From assembly GCA_900766125.1 (NCBI GenBank), contig CAAFUD010000167.1, positions 1 to 20,513 on the forward strand: a stretch of DNA of 20,513 bases, read 5' to 3'. This DNA is from an uncultured Veillonella sp. Its GTDB lineage: Bacteria > Bacillota > Negativicutes > Veillonellales > Veillonellaceae. The notes below the pieces were generated by a model. The model made no database searches. It had not been told where the DNA came from and saw nothing but the letters and a program-made list of their open reading frames with translations. Position 1 is the first letter of the stretch, and each line of letters opens with the position of its first letter. A program made the position numbers and the translations under genes. Of this stretch, positions 15,234 through 20,513 are shown piece by piece.

Positions 15234-15432
15234 TATATACACAAAACTATAGAAATTTATGTAAAATTAAAGACTTTATGATCTTGTAAAAGTAATACCT
15301 ACCCATATGTGTCATTATTTTCTCATTTAAATTGAGAATTGCATATTTTATGTATATCTGTTAATCGCGATTAACGTAATTATACAAAAATCAGAATATA
15401 AATAAGAAATTAAATTATATTAACACATATCA
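15234..15432. other. AT-rich gap between ComK-like promoter and repeat array
   Basis: No gene was found. It contains the inverted repeat TTCTCA-N7-TGAGAA (15320-15338) and the perfect 16-bp palindrome at 15360-15375. No terminator with a T tract was found for the sigma-factor gene. Confidence 0.4.
15360..15375. promoter_or_regulatory. Perfect 16-bp palindrome GTTAATCGCGATTAAC
   Basis: Every base pairs with its mirror, with a CGCG centre and GTTAA arms in otherwise AT-rich DNA. It lies ~130 bp upstream of the ComK-like promoter. It is a good operator candidate for a dimeric regulator that I cannot name. Confidence 0.5.
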
Positions 15433-15517
15433 TACTAATAAGAACTTAGCTCTAATTAGCACATAACTCTAATACGTGCACAGCTCTAAAACATATATAT
15501 CTCTAATGAATGTATAG
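15433..15517. repeat. 17-bp period tandem repeat (CTCTAAT units)
   Basis: CTCTAA starts at 15450, 15467, 15484 and 15501, exactly 17 bp apart. A degenerate copy (TACTAAT) starts at 15433. The last ten bases of each unit vary but are AT-rich, often containing CATA. The array ends ~18 bp before the sigma-factor stop codon on the minus strand. It could be a decayed minisatellite or phased binding sites. Confidence 0.6.
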
Positions 15518-15534
15518 GCTTATTGCATTCGTAT

Positions 15535-16455
15535 CTAGTGTACTCGTAGTTTCTTAAAATCTGTCGTCAAATATCTACGCAGCTTCCGCAGGGCTCGTTC
15601 ATGGCGCCGTTGGATAGCTTGGCGACTACAATTCAACTCTTCGCTAACGGATACAAGACTTTTACAATCACCGTACACACGGCTTAATAGATCTTGTTGA
15701 TCTGGAGATAATCTACCGAGAGCCCATACAAGTCGAGCCCGTAGTCGTTGTTCCTCATCGGCCATCATAATCATATCTGCTATATTCTCTCCAGATGAGA
15801 AGATATCCATACCAACAGTTACCTCGCCATCATCGGTGATGCGGTCTGGTATATGAATCTCACGATGATTACGCAACCGCTCCCGCTTCCAATACCGCAT
15901 GTAGCCATATCTAACACCTGCTTTTACAAAGCCAGGGAATGGTACGGATCCTTTTAGATCAAAGCTATAAATCGATTCTAAAAGGATGGCCCACAGATAG
16001 CTCTCTAGGTCTTCACGGAACTCGCGATTCCCCGTTTTATTCGTATAGTGTAAGATGAGTGGTCGATACCTTCGACAGAGCTCGATTTGAGCCGCATCAT
16101 GGCGCAGCTCATCGGCGGACCAAGGCTGATATCCAACCGTCTGAATCCGCATATTCGGATTTTGACAAATCGACACGAGGCTCTTATCCGATAAAGATGT
16201 TAGGACCTGATGACCACAGATAAGGGTCTGTAATTTCAACTCTTCTGGTACCTTATACTCTGCTTCCTTAGAAGGTATCTTTTTAGATTCTAGGTCCTTA
16301 GAGGATATTTCCTCAGATTGTGGTTTTCCAGATAATAATTTCCTAGATACTGTTTCATCAGATACTGATTTCCTAGAAACCGATACCTCAGATTGTAAGC
16401 TTGCAGTTTTAATACAGGTTCGTTGTACTAACGGTTCTTCGTTTGTGTATAACAT
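15535..16455 (-). CDS. Sigma-70 family RNA polymerase sigma factor with N-terminal pentapeptide repeat
   Basis: This 306-residue protein has two recognisable sigma regions. Region 2-like: HDAAQIELCRRYRPLILHYT, then FREDLESYLWAILLESIYSF and FVKAGVRYGYMRYWKRER. Region 4-like with helix-turn-helix: ALGRLSPDQQDLLSRVYGD, then VSEELNCSRQAIQRRHERAL. No region 1.1 or full region 3 is seen, so it is an alternative, ECF- or SigH-like factor. Residues ~22-66 are nine consecutive five-residue units starting with Ser (SRKSV, SDETV, SRKLL, SGKPQ, SKDLE, SKKIP...). I start at ATG 16455 with AAGGGG five bases upstream; ATG 16479 lacks a site. A promoter lies at 16493-16521. It is upstream of, and on the same strand as, the ComK-like gene. 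Confidence 0.85.
   Translation of the reverse strand: MLYTNEEPLVQRTCIKTASLQSEVSVSRKSVSDETVSRKLLSGKPQSEEISSKDLESKKIPSKEAEYKVPEELKLQTLICGHQVLTSLSDKSLVSICQNPNMRIQTVGYQPWSADELRHDAAQIELCRRYRPLILHYTNKTGNREFREDLESYLWAILLESIYSFDLKGSVPFPGFVKAGVRYGYMRYWKRERLRNHREIHIPDRITDDGEVTVGMDIFSSGENIADMIMMADEEQRLRARLVWALGRLSPDQQDLLSRVYGDCKSLVSVSEELNCSRQAIQRRHERALRKLRRYLTTDFKKLRVH
16258..16392 (-). repeat. In-frame 15-bp (5-codon) repeat in the sigma-factor gene
   Basis: Serine occurs at every fifth position nine times in a row, mostly followed by charged residues. At DNA level units such as TCCTAGATAC/TCATCAGATAC are related, which suggests expansion of a 15-bp unit, later diverged. The segment is likely disordered. 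Confidence 0.7.
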
Positions 16456-16492
16456 AAATCCCCTTTCCTGCCATGGCATAGCGCTTATCTAC

Positions 16493-16521
16493 ACAATAAC
16501 GTGGATCGGAGATTTTGACAA
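16493..16521 (-). promoter_or_regulatory. Candidate promoter of the sigma-factor gene
   Basis: On the minus strand TTGTCA (16516-16521), a 17-bp spacer and TATTGT (16493-16498) lie ~40 bp before the chosen start codon. Confidence 0.5.
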
Positions 16522-16635
16522 ATTGGCAATTCCTTAGAATTCCGTCATATTCTGTTACATACTAACATTAATTTCTATCTCTGAAAGGACATAACTATAC
16601 ATCTTGATTGGTAATTGCTGAAAATAAATAAACAA

Positions 16636-16669
16636 CACAAAAAGACACCACAGAGGAAGTGTGGTGTCT
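16636..16669 (-). terminator. Intrinsic terminator after the AAA ATPase gene
   Basis: AGACACCACA (16643-16652) pairs perfectly with TGTGGTGTCT (16660-16669) around a 7-nt loop. On the minus strand it is followed by TTTTTGTGTTG. It lies just after the stop codon at 16685. Confidence 0.9.
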
Positions 16670-16684
16670 GATTAAATTGTCTGA

Positions 16685-17749
16685 TTAGATTGCAATACAG
16701 GAAGCTTCCACAAAGTCTTTCAGTTGTGGTTTTACGTAGGTTTGGTACACGTCTGCACCGTTGCCACGGACGATGTCGCCCCAGTATTTATACACATAGC
16801 GGTACCAGAAATGGAACATGCTATTGGTAAAGTGGTAGTCTGCGTATTTCGCAGGTCCACGGCTATTTGCTTGGATACGACCTACGAGCCCCATCGCCAT
16901 GAGGTCATTTAAACGAGATGTAAAGGTGCCGCTTTTAATTTGGCTAGCTTGTAAAAGCTCCACATAGTATGGTCTTTCAAGGGTAGCAAGGCCAGACAGG
17001 ATAGCGTTAGCACCTGTTATATTCTTCATATCTCGATGTAAGATATGTTGTGTTTCTTCAAATAGGGCACCCGATACGGAGAAGAACAAATTAATGATAT
17101 TCGTATCGATGCTTTCACCATTATCAAAGTACTGCACATACGCAGGTAGACCACCTGTTACGGCGAATACGGTACGCAAGTCATCCTTAGCATAGTGAAG
17201 GCCCAAGGATTTCATATCCACCAAGGAGAACGGTTTCACCTCAAAATATTCCGACACATAGGGACCGATTAGACTGCGATCGCCAATGATGCGACCATCG
17301 AGCTGTTCTAAACCATTGGCCATCAAAATGATGTTCAACTGGCTCGTTTCTTTATAGGTATCTAACAAATCACGCAAGTGTATGGGGAACTGAGGTACAG
17401 CCTCCACCAAGGAAGGGTAATCATCAATCACCACAGTCTGAGGCGTTTTCACACTGCTTTCAAATAGACCCTCAAAAGCCTCTTGCAAGCTAGTGATCGG
17501 TTCGAATTTGTCCTGCTCATCAGTAGGAACAAAACGTGCCTCAAGAGCTCGATTCATATCGGCTACATGGATTGCTTCATTAGCCATGCGACCTGCCAAG
17601 TATAACGCCTTATGACGTCGTACAAGCTGGGAAGCCACATAGGATTTGCCACTGCGATGCGGACCGTACACAACACACAAACTCATTTGATTCATCGCAA
17701 TACGGGACTGGATACTCTCAATAATTTCAGCACGTCCCACAAAATTCAT
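16685..17749 (-). CDS. AAA ATPase of the archaeal-type/DUF234 family, C-terminally short
   Basis: The product has 354 residues. Walker A is GPHRSGKS (~29-36) after MNFVGRAEIIESI, the usual start of this family; Walker B is TVVIDDYPSLVE (~105-116). After the ATPase comes a winged-helix part (GTFTSRLNDLMAMGLVGRI) and the DUF234 entry motif (YHFTNSMFHFWYRYVYKYWG). Known members continue past KPQLKDFV with a nuclease-like DUF234 domain to ~450 residues. Here the chain ends at KPQLKDFVEASCIAI and a terminator follows at once, so that domain is missing. The role of the family is poorly known; toxin-like or DNA-repair roles have been proposed. GGAGGTGA lies six bases before ATG 17749. Confidence 0.82.
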   Translation of the reverse strand: MNFVGRAEIIESIQSRIAMNQMSLCVVYGPHRSGKSYVASQLVRRHKALYLAGRMANEAIHVADMNRALEARFVPTDEQDKFEPITSLQEAFEGLFESSVKTPQTVVIDDYPSLVEAVPQFPIHLRDLLDTYKETSQLNIILMANGLEQLDGRIIGDRSLIGPYVSEYFEVKPFSLVDMKSLGLHYAKDDLRTVFAVTGGLPAYVQYFDNGESIDTNIINLFFSVSGALFEETQHILHRDMKNITGANAILSGLATLERPYYVELLQASQIKSGTFTSRLNDLMAMGLVGRIQANSRGPAKYADYHFTNSMFHFWYRYVYKYWGDIVRGNGADVYQTYVKPQLKDFVEASCIAI

Positions 17750-17825
17750 ATACTCTCACCTCCAACATTCTATGGAGATTATTATATCATAAATTTAAAA
17801 CAAATATAAACTTATTTTCATATTA

Positions 17826-17850
17826 TTAACATGACTTTTTATTATGTTAA
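17826..17850. promoter_or_regulatory. Inverted repeat TTAACAT-N11-ATGTTAA upstream of the ATPase gene
   Basis: Exact 7-bp arms lie ~80-100 bp upstream of the ATPase start, in very AT-rich DNA. It is followed on the plus strand by ATTTTTT. It may be an operator or a weak plus-strand terminator; chance is also possible at this base composition. The rest of 17764-18000 shows a TATAAT-like box near the ATPase gene but no gene. Confidence 0.3.
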
Positions 17851-18006
17851 ATTTTTTACGCATAACATATACTTATTTAATGGTTTACTTTTTACCCATT
17901 CGATTGTGGAATCCCTTATATTTACTGCATTCTTATAGGTCTATCCTCGTCACACCAACATACAATATTCCGTATATAATTTTTCCATAATCAACACATA
18001 TAAAAA

Positions 18007-18035
18007 GACGTGCCTACCATAAGGTATAGCACGTC
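18007..18035 (-). terminator. Intrinsic terminator after the GH3 lipoprotein gene
   Basis: GACGTGC (18007-18013) pairs with GCACGTC (18029-18035), with an inner TACC/GGTA pairing. On the minus strand TTTTTATATG follows. Confidence 0.75.
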
Positions 18036-18071
18036 ATATGACTCGTATGTAATAAGGATATTTATAGAGTC

Positions 18072-18151
18072 GTTTCTTTATTGTTATAGTTGTTTCTTTA
18101 TTGTTATAGCTGTTTCTTTATTGTTGTAATTATTTCTTTATTATTGTATTT
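18072..18151. repeat. 20-bp tandem repeat, four copies, across the GH3 stop codon
   Basis: Units begin at 18072, 18092, 18112 and 18132 (GTTTCTTTATTGTTATAGTT and variants, the fourth most diverged). The period is exactly 20 bp, so copies are out of frame with each other. The fourth unit contains the stop codon of the GH3-type gene; the other three form its 3' untranslated region before the terminator at 18007-18035. Confidence 0.85.
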
Positions 18152-19286
18152 GAGTTTGCATCTTCATGAGCAAAATATGCTTAACCGCATCATTGAGTCG
18201 GTCATTTGAAATGGTTCCGTTCGCCACTGCTTGCGTAAGTGCGCGATGGACTTCATCGATGTGCCCCGTATCCGCATCAAGAAGGACGAGGTCACTGCCT
18301 GCTACGATGGAGTTAACTGCAAAGTCCCCTATCTTTTGGTTTGCTTGTAAAGCCCCTACATCGACACGGTCGGTCATAACTACGCCGTTATAGCCTAGCT
18401 CGTGTCGTAACCAGTCCGTTATGATTGCTTTCGAGTTACTCGCTAGGTGTTCATTATCGATAGCAGGGATTTGCACATGGCTTATGACGAGCATGTACGT
18501 ATTCGCTGTCGTCTGTGTAATGAGGCGTTTAAATACGGACACATCGTTGTTGTTCAGATAGGCCTTCGCATCGTTAGCGGTCTCAAAGGATGCATCACCA
18601 AGGCTCACTGCTGGGAAGTAGTTATAGCCAAACCACATGTGGTTGATTTGGTAACGCTCCGCCATGGCGAGATCCATATGCCCTGCCCACGTAGGGTCAG
18701 CTGTATAGGACACATTCGGCACCCCTAGGTTTGCATTCGGTCCCACAATGAGGTTAAAGCCCATATCCCGCATTTCGATGGCCGATCGAGTCACTAAATT
18801 GATGATCCGTTCCATCGGTAGTTGCCCCCAACGATTTGGCTCTGGCAAGCGCAAGAAACTTTCATTCGTACTCAACACCTTATCCCGATTGATGCCGATG
18901 TATGGCGTCACCATACTCGCCGTTGTAGCCGTTTGCATGATATCGCTGGTGAAAGCTTTCACTTGGTTTTTATTATTTAGATTTTCATTAGTTAGCATAA
19001 CGCCGCTCACACGGTATTTCCTGATGACATCCTTTTGGGACTGTCCTACCGTGCTGCCGTGAAGGCTAATCATCATCAGTTGACCTATCTTGTCCTCTTG
19101 AGACATAGCCCCAAGCCAGATGTTCACCTTCTCAGGGACAGGTTTGTCTGATTGCATGACGGCCCGATACGATACAGTTCGTACCTCTTCCTGCTCTGCC
19201 TGACTCTCATGTTGGCATCCCGCAGTACCGATGACGGCGACTATCAAGGCCATGCCACATAAGGCACGCCGTAAAAACAAGTTCAT
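18141..19286 (-). CDS. GH3-type (NagZ-like) lipoprotein with degenerate active site
   Basis: This 381-residue protein is exported and lipid-anchored: hydrophobic MALIVAVIGTAGC with the lipobox cysteine at residue 24. The fold is that of glycoside hydrolase family 3 beta-N-acetylhexosaminidases: MSQEDKIGQLMMISLHG, YRVSGVMLT, IEMRDMGFNLIVGPNANLG, LRHELGYNGVVMTDRVDVGA and NSIVAGSDLVLL. The nucleophile Asp in MTD (~306) is kept. The substrate-binding EGGRV motif is replaced by NRDKVLST, and the acid/base loop KHFPGHG...DSH is replaced by YNYFPAVSLGDASFE without the His. It may be non-catalytic or use another mechanism; in active relatives the role is peptidoglycan recycling or turnover. GGAGAG sits very close (2 bases) to the ATG; GGAG also occurs 12 bases upstream. 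Confidence 0.85.
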   Translation of the reverse strand: MNLFLRRALCGMALIVAVIGTAGCQHESQAEQEEVRTVSYRAVMQSDKPVPEKVNIWLGAMSQEDKIGQLMMISLHGSTVGQSQKDVIRKYRVSGVMLTNENLNNKNQVKAFTSDIMQTATTASMVTPYIGINRDKVLSTNESFLRLPEPNRWGQLPMERIINLVTRSAIEMRDMGFNLIVGPNANLGVPNVSYTADPTWAGHMDLAMAERYQINHMWFGYNYFPAVSLGDASFETANDAKAYLNNNDVSVFKRLITQTTANTYMLVISHVQIPAIDNEHLASNSKAIITDWLRHELGYNGVVMTDRVDVGALQANQKIGDFAVNSIVAGSDLVLLDADTGHIDEVHRALTQAVANGTISNDRLNDAVKHILLMKMQTQIQ

Positions 19287-19748
19287 CTCTCCACAAAACT
19301 CCTTGCTGAACTCTCTTACACATTACTTCTCTATATATTATACACTATATAATTCATCTTTTCCTCATGTGAAAGCTAATTTTCTATACTAATTTATCAT
19401 AATAAAGTTATAAAGTAACAGTAACAATTACTATACAAAACAATCCATTGATATGAAATCATTATGATAGTACATACAGCCACAATCTAGTGCCTTATGA
19501 AATCCATACATATAACATATACAAAACTATAAGAAGGATAAACATAAAAATCCTACGAATCGCATGTAAGTTGACACTCAGTAGTCAATATCTACACAAG
19601 TATCAAGTCACTCATGACCCGTAGGATTTATGTATGTTCAGTTAGTTACCCATATACCAGTCTAATCACGCCAATGTATCGATGTACGTATCGACTGATT
19701 ACATTCGAAACGACTCGTACTGACCGAATTAGCTACATGGTAATACGA
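19287..19748. other. Intergenic region between hydrogenase and GH3 genes
   Basis: No gene was found. A minus-strand TATAAT (19337-19342) with TTTCAC-N17-TATATA just upstream is a weak promoter candidate for the GH3 gene. The structured element at 19549-19629 probably ends the hydrogenase transcript. A smaller TCGAT-N6-ATCGA stem lies near 19677-19695. Confidence 0.4.
19549..19629 (-). terminator. Large branched hairpin, terminator-like
   Basis: AAATCCTACG (19549-19558) pairs perfectly with CGTAGGATTT (19620-19629). The 61-nt interior holds two further stems (TTGAC/GTCAA at 19571-19588 and GTCA/TGAC at 19607-19618). On the minus strand the outer stem ends in TTTTTATGTTT, so it can terminate transcription. 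The branched interior is unusual for a plain terminator. Confidence 0.55.
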
Positions 19749-20513
19749 TTAGCCCTTATATTTAGGGGATGTTGGGCATGTTTCAGGTGTTACGTCTTTG
19801 CGATCACCAAGAACCGCGCTGCGGTCTGTGTAGTGTGTATGCAATAATTCGTGTGCCTTATGGCCCAATGGTTCACCTAAGAAGTCTTTGTATAAGGCTT
19901 GGATTTCTGGGTTTTCATAGGAAGCGACCCATTTGTAGTTCGCATCAGCTTCGTAAAGACCGCCAATACGAGCTTCCTTAGTTTTTACAGCTTGAGGTAA
20001 TTTAGTGCGCGGTTGACCGCCGCCACCAATACAGCCACCTGGGCAAGCCATAACTTCGATGAAGTCATAGTGTTTATCGCTATCTTTCAAGGCATTAAGG
20101 AAGTCACGTGTATTTTTACCGCCATGCACTACAGCAACAGACAAGGTTACATCATCACCTAATTGAACAGTGGCCTCTTTAACGCCTTCCATACCACGAA
20201 CATCTTCGAGGTGTGTCAATGCATATGGAGGTGGCTCTTTATCAGTGATAAGCTTGTATGCTGTACGCATAGCTGCTTCCATAACACCGCCAGTGTTACC
20301 GAAGATAATAGAGGCCCCAGTTTCCATACCGATTAAGTCATCGAATTGGGACTCTTCAATAGCATTGAAGTCGAGGTTTTCCTCTTGGATCCAACGGATG
20401 AACTCACGAGTTGTGATGGAAATATCTGTATCCATGCCAAGGGATTCGTCATTGTGATAACGAGCCGCTGCATTTTCTTCTTCCCGTTTTGTTTCTGCTT
20501 TTTTAGCAGTACA
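19749..20513 (-). CDS. [FeFe] hydrogenase, C-terminal part (start beyond right edge)
   Basis: The frame is open to the window edge; ATG at 20435 is internal, since the upstream codons continue the protein. Visible are the end of the H-cluster motif MPCxxKxxE (CTAKKAE, at the very edge), TGGVMEAAMRTAYKLI, the third H-cluster motif EVMACPGGCIGGGGQP with its two cysteines, and then the C-terminal small-subunit domain (YENPEIQALYKDFLGEPLGH, KAHELLHTHY). It catalyses proton reduction to H2 in the cytoplasm, probably with electrons from ferredoxin and/or NADH. About 254 codons are visible. A cysteine lies in the C-terminal tail (DVTPETCPTSP). The N-terminal iron-sulfur domains and the first H-cluster motif are outside the window. 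Confidence 0.93.
   Translation of the reverse strand, partial: CTAKKAETKREEENAAARYHNDESLGMDTDISITTREFIRWIQEENLDFNAIEESQFDDLIGMETGASIIFGNTGGVMEAAMRTAYKLITDKEPPPYALTHLEDVRGMEGVKEATVQLGDDVTLSVAVVHGGKNTRDFLNALKDSDKHYDFIEVMACPGGCIGGGGQPRTKLPQAVKTKEARIGGLYEADANYKWVASYENPEIQALYKDFLGEPLGHKAHELLHTHYTDRSAVLGDRKDVTPETCPTSPKYKG

Noticed and set aside
15433..15517. CRISPR array interpretation of the 17-bp periodic repeats
   Set aside because: The constant part is only six or seven bases and the intervals are ten; there are no cas genes.

Overview
The window looks like chromosome from an anaerobic diderm Firmicute of the Negativicutes, most likely Veillonella. This is inferred from the gene content: YadA-type trimeric adhesins, DcuC-type dicarboxylate transport and a hydrogen-evolving [FeFe] hydrogenase, together with AT-rich DNA and GGAGG-type ribosome binding sites. 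No rRNA, tRNA, transposase or CRISPR array was found. Most genes lie on the minus strand. A short plus-strand block (10916-14267) holds a cytosine-type permease, a tiny membrane protein and a GmrSD-like restriction protein.

Layout. (1) 1-3482: a partial secreted-protein gene, an unusual nested hairpin, and two translationally coupled trimeric autotransporter adhesin paralogues driven by a near-consensus sigma-70 promoter. Both adhesins carry a coiled-coil tail after the C-terminal beta-barrel. (2) 3483-6122: a terminator, a remnant reading frame without a start, and an unrecognised 770-residue cytoplasmic protein with TPR-like helices. (3) 6219-9795: iclR, then an M20 amidohydrolase, then dcuC, probably one catabolic and transport unit. 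Palindromes resembling IclR and CRP/FNR operators lie around iclR. (4) 9987-10517: a small immunity-like gene preceded by what looks like a frameshifted coding remnant. (5) 10916-12439: a CodB-type permease plus a 54-residue membrane protein, closed by a strong terminator. (6) 12476-14361: a solitary DUF262/DUF1524 protein with its own promoter, probably phage defence. (7) 14495-16521: a ComK-like protein and a sigma-70-family factor. Between them lie perfect palindromes and a 17-bp-period repeat; the sigma factor has an N-terminal pentapeptide repeat. (8) 16636-17763: an AAA ATPase of the archaeal-type/DUF234 family that appears truncated. (9) 18007-19286: a GH3-type lipoprotein with an eroded active site and a 20-bp tandem repeat spanning its stop codon. 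(10) 19549-20513: a structured terminator-like element and the 3' part of an [FeFe] hydrogenase gene that runs off the right edge.

The most interesting candidates are the ComK-like/sigma-factor pair with its repeat-rich control region, the barrel-plus-coiled-coil adhesin architecture, the possible decayed toxin next to an immunity-like gene, and the GH3 lipoprotein that has lost its acid/base loop. No complete new multi-gene system could be demonstrated from sequence alone. All family calls come from motif reading, not database searches.
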